Part shown: positions 1-9,397 of the stretch, piece after piece | Layout: the number at the start of each line of letters is the position of its first letter | How positions within the stretch are numbered: position 1 is the stretch's first letter | Source: Niveispirillum sp048066115 | Lineage (GTDB): Bacteria > Pseudomonadota > Alphaproteobacteria > Azospirillales > Azospirillaceae | Assembly: GCF_048066115.1 (NCBI RefSeq) | Contig: NZ_JBLTYX010000006.1 | Coordinates: 62,001-126,000, forward strand | DNA: 64,000 nucleotides | Reading direction: 5' to 3' | The notes under the pieces: model-generated | Told to the model about the DNA's origin: nothing | Databases searched by the model: none | What the model saw: only the letters and a program-made list of their open reading frames with translations | Program-made: the position numbers and the translations under genes

Positions 1-799
1 TGCCGTTGGGCAGGGTGAAGCTGTCCGGCGTGCCGGGGTTCATGGTGACGACCGTGGTGAACAGCGCCGAAAGCTGGCTGCCGACGCCCAGGATCAGCCA
101 GCCCGTGTCGCCCTCGCCTGTGGGAACGGAAACGATGAAACCCGTCTCCAGGCCGCTTCTCGTGGGCAGATATTGCGCCAGGACACTCAGAAGCGAGGGG
201 AAGCCGGCCGTCGGGTTTGACAGCGATGGCGGCCCGGCCGTCGGGTTCAGCGAGGCGCCGAAATCGCCATAGCATTCGGTGAAGATGGGAAAGGAAGCTG
301 CCTTGGGATACACCTGCTTCCCCGTGGCGCGGGACACCACCACCAGCGGGTCGGTGCTCTGGATCATGGAGCCCTGCGGGTACTGGTCGAAGGTCGTGAT
401 CAGGCCGACCTCTGCCGTGATGGCCGGCGTCCCGGTCCCTGTCGGTACCACCGCACCGGGGAAGGACACGGTGGCCGCCGCCGCCGGGCCCGAATAATAG
501 TTGCCGCTGGTATAAAGGGTTTCCACCGTGCCGGGCGAGGTGACCCCGCTGGTGGAGATTGTCGTGGAATCCAGCCAGAAGCCCTTGCCGCCCGTGTCGA
601 ACTCGTAGAATTGCGTGACCGGCTGGCCGTTGTTCCAGCCATCGACCGACACCTGCACCTTGATGGCCACCTTGGCGCTGTCGCCCAGCGGGATATAGAG
701 GAGGGGGATCTGCACCGCACCGTCCGCTTGCGCAGCGGCCAGCAGGGTGGAAGTGGGAATCCGCTGGCCGGAAGCGGCAGGGGTCGGGCTATCAGACAT
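1..799 (-). CDS. Unrecognised protein, C-terminus beyond window edge
   Basis: An open frame of 266 codons runs on the minus strand from an ATG at 799 off the left edge. GAGGTGGCG lies a few bases upstream of the ATG as a ribosome site. The protein begins MSDSPTPAASGQRIPTSTLL, has no signal peptide or membrane segment, and is rich in Thr, Ser, Gly and Pro. It contains a short internal duplication, SLNPTAGPPSL followed by SNPTAGFPSL, near residues 200-220. The look is of a beta-rich, possibly structural or secreted-by-other-means protein, but I recognise no family and assign no function. The reading frame and start are clear; the length is unknown. Confidence 0.75.
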   Translation of the reverse strand, partial: MSDSPTPAASGQRIPTSTLLAAAQADGAVQIPLLYIPLGDSAKVAIKVQVSVDGWNNGQPVTQFYEFDTGGKGFWLDSTTISTSGVTSPGTVETLYTSGNYYSGPAAAATVSFPGAVVPTGTGTPAITAEVGLITTFDQYPQGSMIQSTDPLVVVSRATGKQVYPKAASFPIFTECYGDFGASLNPTAGPPSLSNPTAGFPSLLSVLAQYLPTRSGLETGFIVSVPTGEGDTGWLILGVGSQLSALFTTVVTMNPGTPDSFTLPNG

Positions 800-935
800 A
801 TCGCCACCTCTAAGTTAGGTTGTGTTTAGCTTATAGCACGACACCTTTTGCAGGAAAATGGCCTGTGGTCTGTTATTTGCGACGCCAGGGGTGGCGAATC
901 CCGGCAGATCACGCGGTTTCCCCCGTATTTCCGCC

Positions 936-1652
936 CTATCGCGCATCATGGAAGATGATGCCCAGCGTATGCCGCATGCCGGTGCGGATGCGGCTGACCC
1001 CGTGGCGCATGTTCACACGATAGGGACCACGGCTGCCTTGCACCGGGCGTTCATGCACGGCGAAGATCACGGCGTCGCCCTGGTTCAGGGCCACCACCTC
1101 TGCCCGGCTCTGCATGCGCGGGCGCTGTTCGGTCAGGACGAATTCCCCACCGGTGAAATCACGCCCCGGTTGCGACAGCAGCACGGCCGTCTGTACGGGG
1201 AAGGACAGGTCGCCATAAAGATCCTGGTGCAGGCAATTATAGTCGCCGGGCTGATATTGCAGCAGCAGCGGCGTCGGCCGTGTCTGGCCGGCCTGGTGGC
1301 AGCGGGCCAGGAAATCCGCATGTTCGGCAGGATAGCGGGTTTCCAGCCCCATCCGGTCGCACCAGCCATTGGCGATGGGAACCAGCCGCGGATAAAGTGC
1401 TGTGCGCAGCCCCTGGAGCGGGGCCGGCAGCGGATAGCGGAAATAGCGGTATTCGCCGCGCCCGAACCCGTGCCGGGCCATCACCACATGGCTGCGGAAA
1501 TGCCCCTCATCGGGATAGAGCCCGGCCAATGACCCGCACTCCGCCGGGGACAGCAGCCCCGGCAGCACGGCACAGCCCTGTGCATCCAGTTCACGCGCCA
1601 GAGCGGGCCAATCATACCGCCCGACCCGTTCCGCCATCTCTTCCATCATCAT
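936..1652 (-). CDS. 2OG-Fe(II) oxygenase (prolyl-4-hydroxylase-like)
   Basis: The 238-residue protein fits the iron- and 2-oxoglutarate-dependent dioxygenase fold. The metal-binding HxD is H142-Q-D144 (CLHQDLYGD). The distal histidine is probably H217 (MRHGVS), and R227 (GMRHTL) is placed to hold 2-oxoglutarate. GGEFVL and the final LGIIFHDA strand are typical of the double-stranded beta-helix. No signal peptide, so it is cytoplasmic. The substrate is unknown; relatives hydroxylate proteins or small molecules or repair alkylated bases. The start could be the ATG at 1637, but the three ATGs at 1644-1652 are as plausible. It stands apart from its neighbours. Confidence 0.85.
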   Translation of the reverse strand: MMMEEMAERVGRYDWPALARELDAQGCAVLPGLLSPAECGSLAGLYPDEGHFRSHVVMARHGFGRGEYRYFRYPLPAPLQGLRTALYPRLVPIANGWCDRMGLETRYPAEHADFLARCHQAGQTRPTPLLLQYQPGDYNCLHQDLYGDLSFPVQTAVLLSQPGRDFTGGEFVLTEQRPRMQSRAEVVALNQGDAVIFAVHERPVQGSRGPYRVNMRHGVSRIRTGMRHTLGIIFHDAR

Positions 1653-1745
1653 GCCCCCGGATGGTTACCGATGGCCAATGATGGCCCGGTCGCCGATCCG
1701 GTGCATTCCGATCCTTGCGGTTATACCGTCGGCGCCCACATCCGT

Positions 1746-1788
1746 GGCTTGGCTACGCCGCACGTGCGGCGCGGCGGCGGTCGCCGCC
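1746..1788 (+). repeat. Palindromic REP-like element, family 1, copy 1
   Basis: The unit starts GGCTTGGCTA, then carries the palindrome CGCCGCACGTGCGGCG and a second short inverted repeat GGCGGCGGTCGCCGCC. The same unit recurs inverted at 3581-3619 and in the same orientation at 54554-54595. It lies in the spacer between two minus-strand genes. Confidence 0.8.
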
Positions 1789-1820
1789 CTACCTTCGGTC
1801 AAACATTTTGACCGTGGTAT

Positions 1821-2402
1821 TTACTTCCCGCGCGCGGAGGCCGACTGCATGCAGCGGGCGATCTGGTCGCCGATGACGGGTTTGCCGATCTCCCGGAAGG
1901 AGGGCATCTGGATCTGCGGATCGTCGGACACGCCTTCCAGCGTCAGGGACAGCACGAAGCCTTCCATGGAACTGCTGAACAGTTCAATGAAGTCCCTGTC
2001 CTTCAGGTTGCGGGTGGCGAGATAATAATCCTCCACCCGCTGCCCGTCGGCCTTGCGGCTGCTGACCTTCAGATCCCTGGACGCGATGGCGGAATGCAGC
2101 ACCGGCCGGCGCTTGATCTCGTACCGGCTGTCGCTGTAGCTGGCGGCGATGCTCTTGTGAGAATAGAGTGAGGGTTCCTTGCCGCCGCTATAGACCAGGT
2201 TGACGGTCCCCATGGCGGCCTGGGTCTTGCCGTTATTGTCCTTGTAAACGGCGCGGTAGCTGTAGCCGCAGGTGACCATGCCGTCCTTGCTGTCGACCTG
2301 TACGTCGTAATCGACGATGTCCGGCCGGAACAGAGCGCCCTGGGCCTGTGCGGGAGCCGCCAGCAGGGTGCAAAGGGCCAGTGCCGTCAGTTGGGTCCTC
2401 AC
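1821..2402 (-). CDS. Secreted protein of unknown function
   Basis: The product has a Sec signal peptide (TALALCTLLAAPAQAQ) followed by about 170 mature residues with a paired-cysteine pattern (one early Cys in VTCGYSY and one near the C-terminus in ARCMQ). I chose the GTG at 2402 because GGAGGAGAGG lies immediately upstream of it; an ATG at 2414 is in frame but overlaps that ribosome site. The mature part alternates beta-type segments with charged loops and has no motif I recognise. It is 61 bases downstream of pyrB on the same strand and might be co-transcribed with it, although nothing links the functions. Confidence 0.8.
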   Translation of the reverse strand: MRTQLTALALCTLLAAPAQAQGALFRPDIVDYDVQVDSKDGMVTCGYSYRAVYKDNNGKTQAAMGTVNLVYSGGKEPSLYSHKSIAASYSDSRYEIKRRPVLHSAIASRDLKVSSRKADGQRVEDYYLATRNLKDRDFIELFSSSMEGFVLSLTLEGVSDDPQIQMPSFREIGKPVIGDQIARCMQSASARGK

Positions 2403-2463
2403 CCTCTCCTCCATCCGGATGGTTGCTTTCCACCCATAACGGATGAGAGGAACGCGGGTTCCC

Positions 2464-3432
2464 TCAATCCGCCTTGCGCGCGGCAGTCAGCAAATCCAGG
2501 CAGGCCATGCGCACGGCCACACCCAGTTCCACCTGCTGGAGGATCACCGAACGATGGATATCGTCGGCCACCAGGCTGTCGATCTCCACGCCGCGATTCA
2601 TCGGGCCGGGATGCATGATCAGGGCGCCGGGCTTGGCCACGGACAGCTTGTCGTAATCCAGGCCGAAGAAGCGGAAATATTCCCGCTGGCTGGGCAGGAA
2701 CTGGCCCTGCATGCGCTCCAGCTGCAAACGCAGCATCATGACGATGTCGGCGTCCTTCAGGCCGGTGGCCATGGAATGATGCACCTCCACCCCCATCCGG
2801 TCGACCGCACCGGGGATCAGGGTGGGCGGGGCGACGACGCGGACATTGGCCCCCATGATGTTCAGCAGGTGGATGTTGGACCGGGCCACGCGGCTATGCA
2901 GGATGTCGCCGCAGATGGCGACGGTCAGGCCCTTCAGCGTGCCCAGGCGGCGGCGGATGGTCAGCGCGTCCAGCAGCGCCTGGGTCGGGTGTTCATGCTG
3001 CCCGTCACCGGCATTGATGACGGCGCAATTGACCTTGCTGGCCAGCAGCTTGGGCGCACCCGATTCCTGATGGCGGACCACCAGCGCGTCCAGATGCATG
3101 GCGTTCAGCGTCATCGCCGTGTCGATCAGGGTTTCGCCCTTCTTCACGGAGCTGCCATCCACCGACATGTTGATGGCGTCCGCACCCAGGCGGCGGGCGG
3201 CCAGTTCGAAGCTGGTGCGGGTGCGGGTGGAATTCTCGAAGAACAGGTTGACGATGGTCTTGCCGGACAGCTTGGCCGTGACCTTGTTGTCGCCCCGGTT
3301 CTGTTCGACATAGCGGTCGGCCGTGTCCAGCAGCAGATTGATCTCCGGCGCCGTCAGCCCCTCGATCCCCAGCAGGTGACGATGATTGAACGTCTCGGCG
3401 CGGGCGTCGATATCGTGCGGATGGGCGGCCAT
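2464..3432 (-). CDS. pyrB: Aspartate carbamoyltransferase catalytic subunit
   Basis: Catalyses condensation of carbamoyl phosphate and L-aspartate to N-carbamoyl-L-aspartate, the committed step of pyrimidine synthesis, in the cytoplasm. At 322 residues it has the family length. The carbamoyl-phosphate loop is STRTRTS at residues 68-74; QHEHPTQALLD and HPGPMNRGVE are the other conserved blocks. A weak ribosome site (AGAGAG) precedes the ATG. In many alphaproteobacteria pyrC follows pyrB; here the downstream gene is a secreted unknown instead, so the dihydroorotase must lie elsewhere. No pyrI is seen. Confidence 0.97.
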   Translation of the reverse strand: MAAHPHDIDARAETFNHRHLLGIEGLTAPEINLLLDTADRYVEQNRGDNKVTAKLSGKTIVNLFFENSTRTRTSFELAARRLGADAINMSVDGSSVKKGETLIDTAMTLNAMHLDALVVRHQESGAPKLLASKVNCAVINAGDGQHEHPTQALLDALTIRRRLGTLKGLTVAICGDILHSRVARSNIHLLNIMGANVRVVAPPTLIPGAVDRMGVEVHHSMATGLKDADIVMMLRLQLERMQGQFLPSQREYFRFFGLDYDKLSVAKPGALIMHPGPMNRGVEIDSLVADDIHRSVILQQVELGVAVRMACLDLLTAARKAD

Positions 3433-3542
3433 GGGGCGTGCTCTCTGCTGGCGGCGTGGATCGGCGGGGCGGGACTATGGTGTCCCGCCCCCGCCCTGGC
3501 AAGCGTCAGAACGGCCGGTCCGGCATGAGCTTGATGGGGGAG

Positions 3543-3571
3543 AGCGGTTTCAGCTAACAGCTGAAGCCGCT
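3543..3571 (-). terminator. Hairpin downstream of dienelactone hydrolase
   Basis: AGCGGTTTCAGCT and AGCTGAAGCCGCT form a 13-bp stem (one G-T pair) around a 3-base loop. It lies between the stop of the dienelactone hydrolase gene and the start of pyrB, both on the minus strand. There is no long T tail, so the terminator role is inferred. Confidence 0.5.
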
Positions 3572-3580
3572 CCGGCAGCG

Positions 3581-3619
3581 GCTGCCGCCGCGCCGCACGT
3601 GCGGCGTGAAGCCAAGCCG
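3581..3619 (-). repeat. Palindromic REP-like element, family 1, copy 2
   Basis: Read on the minus strand this is GGCTTGGCTTCACGCCGCAC, then GTGCGGCGCGGCGGCAGC. It is the inverted counterpart of the copy at 1746-1788, with small changes at the edges. It abuts another short palindrome (CGGCAGCGGCTGCCG). Confidence 0.75.
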
Positions 3620-3647
3620 CGGATGCGGCGCCGGCGTTTGAGGAAAA

Positions 3648-4520
3648 CTAAACTCCATTTTTGCGGAACCATTCCAGGCAGCGCTTCCAGCCATCCTTGG
3701 CATCGTCGGGCCGGTAGCTGGGCCGGTAATCGGCGTGGAAGGCGTGGGGGGCTTCCGGATAGACATGGAATGTGCTGCGCGAATGCACGGCTTCCAGCGC
3801 CTTCTGCATGCGTTCCACATCAGCCATGGGAATGCCGCCATCCTTGCCGCCATAAAGGCCCAGCACGGGCGCGGTCATCTTCTGCACCAGATTGACCGGC
3901 ACCAGCGGCTGCAATTCCGTGGGCGCGCTGGTCAGGCGGCCATACCAGGCGACACCTGCCTTGAGTTTGGGATTATGCGCCGCATAGAGCCAGGTGGCGC
4001 GTCCGCCCCAGCAGAAACCGGTGATGCCCAGCTTGTCCGCATCACCGCCATCCTTGGCGGCCCAGGCAGCGGTGGCATCCAGGTCGGCCAGCACCTGCTT
4101 GTCCGGAACCTTGTTCACCAGGTCACGGATCAGGGCGCCGGTGTCGGTGAAGGAAGCGGCATTGCCCTGGCGGGCATAAAGCTCTGTCGCCACAGCCAGA
4201 TAGCCTTCCTTGGCGAAGCGGCGGCAGACATCCTTGATATGCTCATGCACGCCGAAGATTTCCTGCACCACCATGACGATGGGGAAGGGGCCCTTGCCGG
4301 CCGGCTTGGCGCGATAGGCCGGCAGGGTGCCGCCTTCCACCGGGATCTGCACCTCACCGGCCACCAGCCCGTCGGTGGGCGTGTTGATGGTCTGGGCGGA
4401 GACCGGCAGGGTGGACAGCGCGAAGCCGCCCGCCAGCGTCGTCATGGCGAACATCCGTCGTGAAAGCGTGGGATTGAGGGGGGACAGCAGGCACTGGGCT
4501 TCGGCGTCAACGCGATCCAT
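3648..4520 (-). CDS. Dienelactone hydrolase family protein, Tat-exported
   Basis: A 290-residue alpha/beta hydrolase. The catalytic triad is visible as C170 in GFCWGG, D227 in YGGKDG and H259 in YPEAPHAFH, the Cys-Asp-His arrangement of dienelactone hydrolases. An N-terminal SRRMFAM at residues 20-26, a hydrophobic stretch and a VSAQT cleavage site indicate export by the Tat route to the periplasm, which is common for this subfamily. The ATG at 4520 is chosen because GGGAG sits about seven bases upstream; the frame stays open further but would overlap the divergent gene at 4740. The natural substrate cannot be read from sequence. Confidence 0.9.
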   Translation of the reverse strand: MDRVDAEAQCLLSPLNPTLSRRMFAMTTLAGGFALSTLPVSAQTINTPTDGLVAGEVQIPVEGGTLPAYRAKPAGKGPFPIVMVVQEIFGVHEHIKDVCRRFAKEGYLAVATELYARQGNAASFTDTGALIRDLVNKVPDKQVLADLDATAAWAAKDGGDADKLGITGFCWGGRATWLYAAHNPKLKAGVAWYGRLTSAPTELQPLVPVNLVQKMTAPVLGLYGGKDGGIPMADVERMQKALEAVHSRSTFHVYPEAPHAFHADYRPSYRPDDAKDGWKRCLEWFRKNGV

Positions 4521-4739
4521 GGGTTTCTCCCGTGTTTCTCCAGGCACTGGAGTGCGATCGCTTGGAACGTTTACGTTTCCAAGCGTGAATCGCACGGAAA
4601 GCCAGCAACTGGACGCCCAAGATAGGCAAAGGATCGGTTCGTGCAACCATCCATTCACCCATCCGGCTGATTTGATTGCCGCTTGCCCCGAAGGCCCGGT
4701 TGCGCGCATCCTGAAGCCCTGCCAACCGGGACCAGGGCC

Positions 4740-5048
4740 ATGACCACCGACGCGAAAGCCGAGCTGCTGCGCCAGATCCGCACCATCCGTCGGCGCATCG
4801 ATCCCGATGTGCTGGCCCGTGCCCAGAAGGCGGCCGAAGCGGCGGAGGCGGCGCGCACCCTGCCGCCCGATCAGGTGCCCTATGACAAGGATGCCGCGCG
4901 CGAGGTGGTGGCCGCCTTCCTGCGGTCGCGCAACGATGGGGGGCGCTTCGCCATGACCTTGATGGAAAACCTGAGAAAGCCGGAAGAGGCGACAAAGGCC
5001 TATACCGACCCGCGCCACGCGCCGCGTCCCGGGGGAAAACGAATCTAG
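4740..5048 (+). CDS. Small protein of unknown function (102 residues)
   Basis: The product is highly charged and largely helical: an Arg-rich N-terminus (RQIRTIRRRIDPDVL), an Ala/Glu-rich helix and a basic tail ending PGGKRI. No signal peptide or membrane segment. The ATG at 4740 is preferred over a TTG at 4683; GGGACCAGGG precedes it. It is divergent from the dienelactone hydrolase and converges with the VOC gene so tightly that both stop codons share the tetranucleotide CTAG (5045-5048). I do not recognise the family. Confidence 0.7.
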   Translation: MTTDAKAELLRQIRTIRRRIDPDVLARAQKAAEAAEAARTLPPDQVPYDKDAAREVVAAFLRSRNDGGRFAMTLMENLRKPEEATKAYTDPRHAPRPGGKRI

Positions 5049-5419
5049 TTTTTATCGGCTGCCGGCGGCGCTTCCCACAATTCGATCTTCAATCCCCAGG
5101 GATCGATCAGCCAGCCGAAGCGGCCGTTCGGGTCGCTGTCATCGCGTCCCAGCGGTTCCACCCCGGCCTCCTCCGCCCGCGCCAGCATCCCGTCCAGATC
5201 ATCGACGATCAGGTTCAGCATCACCGGCAGCGGCGACGGGTCGAAATATTTTGTCGTGTCCTTGAACCCGCTGAGCAGGGTGAAGCCGCGGTCGGGATGG
5301 GCGAACATGGCGCCGAAATCGCCCCAATCGATACCCAGCACCCGCCGGTACCATTCGCCCATGGCGGCCGGATCGGCCGTCTTGATGAACAATCCACCCA
5401 ATCCCAGCACCGCCGCCAT
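5045..5419 (-). CDS. VOC-family (glyoxalase/bleomycin-resistance fold) protein
   Basis: A 124-residue single-module VOC protein: GLFIKTADPAAMGEWYRRVL opens the first beta-alpha-beta-beta-beta unit and DPNGRFGWLIDPWGLKIELWE closes the second, with the terminal Glu in the usual metal-ligand position. The start at 5419 has CGGAGG six bases upstream. Cytoplasmic. Members range from glyoxalases to dioxygenases and resistance proteins; the exact reaction is not predictable. Its stop overlaps that of the convergent gene at 4740-5048. Confidence 0.88.
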   Translation of the reverse strand: MAAVLGLGGLFIKTADPAAMGEWYRRVLGIDWGDFGAMFAHPDRGFTLLSGFKDTTKYFDPSPLPVMLNLIVDDLDGMLARAEEAGVEPLGRDDSDPNGRFGWLIDPWGLKIELWEAPPAADKN

Positions 5420-5537
5420 CGCATCCTCCGGACAAGGGTTAGGTGAACAACCTCTCACAGCCGGCGCCTGACCAACAAGTCCACCCTCCCCAAGACCTTG
5501 GCTTCGTGGCTATATCTCTTTTGGATTATAGCGGGCA

Positions 5538-6326
5538 GTGACAATGGGTGGTCCGGTCGGGAACGGGGTGGATGTGCGCTGGCTGGCTGCGGCCTTCCTG
5601 TGCCTGCTGGCCGGCGCCTCAATGGTTCGGGCAGCAGAGCCCGCCCCTGTCCTGCGCCTGCTGGTTGCCGACAGCTTGCCACCACCCTATCTTATCCGGG
5701 AAGACGGGCAGGCGGAACCGGCTGGCCTGGCCATCGCGCTGTGCCGCAAAGTGGCAGGACGCCTGGATTATGCCACCACCGTCCGGCTGGCGCCGCCAAG
5801 GCGGGTGCCGGAACTGATGCGGGCTGGGGAGGCCGACATGCTCTGCCACGTATCGCCCGAATGGTATACCACCCCCGACGATCTGTGGTTCGGCCGCCCG
5901 CTCTACAGCGCCGATGTCGTCATTATCGGGCCCAGGGCGGCGAAGGAAATTTGCGGGAAGTGCGCGCTGCCGGCGGAACTGGCCACGGTCATCGGTTATG
6001 AATATGGCGAGCGGGTGGGCCGGGCGCTGGCCGAGGGCAGATCGGGGCGGCGCGATGTGCGGACGGAGGAGAATGTTTTCCGTCTGGTCGAACATGGCCG
6101 CATCGAATATGGCCTCGTGTCGGAATATACTTTCCACTATTTCGCCCGCGACCGCCGCGATCTGGCCATCAAGGGCTATGCCACCCGCTACCACATCACC
6201 GTCGGCGTGCCCAAGGGCGGGCTTATATCGGAAGCCGATTTGAAAAGGGCCTCGGCCTCCATCCGCCTGCCGCAGGATGTGGAACCGGAATACCGGCCCT
6301 TTCTGGGGCTGCCTCATCCGAAATGA
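5538..6326 (+). CDS. Periplasmic solute-binding-like protein (SBP family 3 type)
   Basis: A 262-residue protein with a signal peptide (hydrophobic core then SMVRAAEP) and the layout of amino-acid-type solute-binding proteins: LRLLVADSLPPPYL at the first strand, GLAIALCRKVAGRL in the first helix, and ELMRAGEADMLCHV where family members bind ligand. It has cysteines C-G-K-C near residue 140. No transporter genes are adjacent; orphan members often act as sensors or have lost transport function. The GTG at 5538 or the ATG at 5544 could be the start. The gene is divergent from the VOC gene. Confidence 0.75.
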   Translation: MTMGGPVGNGVDVRWLAAAFLCLLAGASMVRAAEPAPVLRLLVADSLPPPYLIREDGQAEPAGLAIALCRKVAGRLDYATTVRLAPPRRVPELMRAGEADMLCHVSPEWYTTPDDLWFGRPLYSADVVIIGPRAAKEICGKCALPAELATVIGYEYGERVGRALAEGRSGRRDVRTEENVFRLVEHGRIEYGLVSEYTFHYFARDRRDLAIKGYATRYHITVGVPKGGLISEADLKRASASIRLPQDVEPEYRPFLGLPHPK

Positions 6327-6330
6327 AAAA

Positions 6331-6356
6331 AAGGGGACCGGCGAACCGGCCCCCTT
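6331..6356 (-). terminator. Rho-independent terminator for the iorAB pair
   Basis: Read on the minus strand, AAGGGGGCCGG and CCGGTCCCCTT form a stem with a TTCG tetraloop and one mismatch, followed directly by a run of seven T. It follows the stop of the large oxidoreductase subunit (6405). The complementary A run overlaps the stop codon of the convergent gene. Confidence 0.85.
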
Positions 6357-6404
6357 CATCTCCTGTAGCAATTCCCGATGAGCTGATTTCATCAGGAATT
6401 GGTC

Positions 6405-8645
6405 TTAAACCACGCCCGCCTTGGCAAAGGGCAGGTCGTGCAGCTTCTGGCCCGTGGCCTTGAACACGGCGTTGGCGACGGCGGGCGCCGCTGTTGGCAC
6501 GCCGGGTTCGCCCACGCCTGTGGGCCGGGCCTTCGAGGGCACGATATGCACTTCCACCGCCGGCATGTCGGAGAAGCGCAGGGGTTCGTACCCGTCGAAA
6601 TTGCTCTGGTCGACCAAGCCGTCGGTCAGGGTGATCTGGTCGCGCAGCGCATGGCCGATGGCGAAGCCGGTGCCGCCTTCGATCTGCGCCTTGATGACGT
6701 TGGGGTTCACGGGCACGCCGCAATCCACCGCCACCACGACCCGGTCGACCTTGACCTTGCCGGACGCGTCCACCGTCACTTCCGCGACATGGGCGACATA
6801 GCTCTGGAAGCTTTCATGCACGGCCACGCCGCGTGCCCGCTTGGTGCCGGCGGGACCGGCAGCCAGCGGCTTGGACCAGCCGGCCTTGTCGGCCGCCAGC
6901 TTCAGCACGCCGGTCAGGCGCGGATGCGCGTCGCCCAGCAATTCCAGGCGGAAAGCCACCGGATCCTTGCCGGCCGCGGCCGCCAACTCGTCGATGAAGG
7001 CCTCCTTGGCATAGGCGGTGTGGGTATGGCCCACAGACCGCCACCACAGGGTCGTCACCGGCGACTTCATCAGGTGGAAATCGACGGACAGGTTGGGCAC
7101 GGCATAGGCCATGTCCGACGCGCCTTCCACCGCCGTGGCATCGACGCCATCCTTGACCATCACCGCCTCGAACGGGGTGCCGGCCATGAAGGACTGGGCC
7201 ACGATGGCCTGCTGCCAGGCCGTGACCTTGCCCGCCTTGTCCAGACCGGCCTTGACGTGATGCACCACCAGCGGCCGGTACATGCCGCCCTGGATATCAT
7301 CCTCACGCGTCCAGACCAGATGCACCGGCACCTTGCTGCCCTTGGCGGCCAAGGCCTTGGCGACCAATGCTGCTTCGGCCATGTAGTCGGCAGTGGTGGT
7401 GGCGCGGCGGCCGAAGCTGCCGCCGGCCCACAGGGTGTTGATCTTGATCTTGTCCGGGGTGGTGCCCAGGATATGGGACAGGACCATCTGTTCCACGCCC
7501 TGGAACTGCGATCCGGCCCAGATCTCCGCCCCACCATCGGCGGTCAGTTCGATGGTGGCGTTCAGCGGCTCCATCGGCGCGTGCGCCAGATAGGGGAAGC
7601 TGTATTCCGCCTCCACCACCTTGGCGGCAGCTTTGAAGGCGGCGTCGGTGTCGCCCTTGCGGGCGGCCTTGGCGCCGGGCTTCAGGGCCTGGGCGCGGTA
7701 TTCGGCCAGCATCTGGTCGGTGCCGCGCTTTTCCGCCTTGCTGTCATCCCACTGGATGGTCAGCGCCTCGCGCCCCTTGATGGCGGCCCAGGTGTTCTTG
7801 GCCACCACGGCCACGCCCACCGGCAGGGACAAAACATCGATGACGCCGGGTACGGCGCGGGCCGCCTTGTCGTCCACCAATTTCAGGGTGCCGCCGAAAC
7901 GCGGGCTGCGGGCGATCACCGCCGTCACCTGACCCGGGCGGCGGATATCCAGAGCGAAGATGGCGGTGCCGTTGGTCTTGGACACATGGTCCAGCCGGTG
8001 CAGCGTCTCGTTGCCGATCAGGCTGTACTGGCTGGGATCCTTCAGCGTCACCTTGGCGGGGATCGGCTGCTTGGAAGCAGCTTCGGCCAGCTGACCGAAG
8101 GTGGCGGACTTGCCCGAGGCCTTGTGGCTGACCACACCCTTGGCGACGGTGATCTGGTCGGCGGGCACCTTCCACTGGGCGGCGGCGGCGTTCACCAGCA
8201 TAACGCGGGCGGCGGCACCGGCCATGCGCAGCTCGTCCCAGCTGTTGGCCACGGCGGTGGAACCGCCGGTGCCCTGCAGGCCGAAGGCGTGGTTGGCGTA
8301 CAGCTTGCTGTCGGCGGGCGCATGCTCACCGCGCATCTGGGCCCAGTCGGCGTCCAGTTCTTCCGCCACGATGGTGGTCAGGCCGGTCATGATGCCCTGG
8401 CCCTTGTCCAGATGCTTGACCAGCACGGTGACGGTGTTGTCCTTGGCCACGCGCACGAAGACGTTGGGGCGCGGGTCGGCGGGGCCGACGATGGCCGGAG
8501 CCGCCGTTTCGGCCGCGAAACCGGCCAGCGGCACGGTGGCGCTGATGATCAGGGCGCCGCCGGTGCCCTTCAGGAAGGCGCGGCGGGTGGGGGCGGGTTC
8601 GGCCACGTTGGACGCGGCCTGGCGCAGCAATTGACGCAGCATCAT
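6405..8645 (-). CDS. Molybdopterin-binding aldehyde/isoquinoline oxidoreductase, large subunit
   Basis: A 746-residue member of the xanthine-oxidase family, IorB branch. It binds the molybdopterin cytosine dinucleotide cofactor and hydroxylates or oxidises an aldehyde or N-heterocycle. Near the N-terminus TRRAFLKG is a perfect Tat motif followed by a hydrophobic stretch ending GFAAET, so the complex is expected to be folded in the cytoplasm and exported. The catalytic glutamate lies in GVGEPGVP near the C-terminus; GGSFGRR is the cofactor loop. Three bases separate it from the iron-sulfur subunit gene. There is no FAD subunit, as expected of this branch, and no cytochrome c subunit nearby. 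Substrate unknown. Confidence 0.92.
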   Translation of the reverse strand: MMLRQLLRQAASNVAEPAPTRRAFLKGTGGALIISATVPLAGFAAETAAPAIVGPADPRPNVFVRVAKDNTVTVLVKHLDKGQGIMTGLTTIVAEELDADWAQMRGEHAPADSKLYANHAFGLQGTGGSTAVANSWDELRMAGAAARVMLVNAAAAQWKVPADQITVAKGVVSHKASGKSATFGQLAEAASKQPIPAKVTLKDPSQYSLIGNETLHRLDHVSKTNGTAIFALDIRRPGQVTAVIARSPRFGGTLKLVDDKAARAVPGVIDVLSLPVGVAVVAKNTWAAIKGREALTIQWDDSKAEKRGTDQMLAEYRAQALKPGAKAARKGDTDAAFKAAAKVVEAEYSFPYLAHAPMEPLNATIELTADGGAEIWAGSQFQGVEQMVLSHILGTTPDKIKINTLWAGGSFGRRATTTADYMAEAALVAKALAAKGSKVPVHLVWTREDDIQGGMYRPLVVHHVKAGLDKAGKVTAWQQAIVAQSFMAGTPFEAVMVKDGVDATAVEGASDMAYAVPNLSVDFHLMKSPVTTLWWRSVGHTHTAYAKEAFIDELAAAAGKDPVAFRLELLGDAHPRLTGVLKLAADKAGWSKPLAAGPAGTKRARGVAVHESFQSYVAHVAEVTVDASGKVKVDRVVVAVDCGVPVNPNVIKAQIEGGTGFAIGHALRDQITLTDGLVDQSNFDGYEPLRFSDMPAVEVHIVPSKARPTGVGEPGVPTAAPAVANAVFKATGQKLHDLPFAKAGVV

Positions 8646-8648
8646 GGC

Positions 8649-9107
<459 letters not shown>

Positions 9108-9397
9108 CGCTGACCTCAATCAAGAATGAAATGCGCCGGGCCCTCGCCAAGCCCGCGTTCGGAGCCGAGAATGGCGGGGTAGGGCTTTGGAAGTCTTCCA
9201 GATTTCGATCATTTCATTTCATATGGGATGGGCGACGCATGTACTTGGCGTGATCGTTATATTCATCAGGATATATCGAGGATAACTTGTACAGTACAGC
9301 CCAGGCGAATCTTGTCCGCAACCGCCCCGCAGGACCCTTTCCGCCTGCAAGTCTAATCGCCTATACTCACCGGAAGACGAGTGCGGGCGGGGATGGG
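9108..9397. other. Divergent intergenic region, iorAB / comM
   Basis: These 290 bases separate the divergent starts of the iron-sulfur subunit gene and comM. The part from 9200 to 9300 is AT-rich relative to the surroundings (TTTCATTTCATATGGG and a TATATCGAGGATAACTTG stretch) and probably holds promoters for both sides. I could not define a convincing -35/-10 pair or an operator, and I see no gene. Confidence 0.5.

Noticed and set aside
3648..5018. A 456-residue version of the dienelactone hydrolase starting at 5018.
   Set aside because: The extra N-terminus runs over the gene at 4740-5048, lacks a ribosome site and would bury the Tat signal. The start at 4520 fits both.
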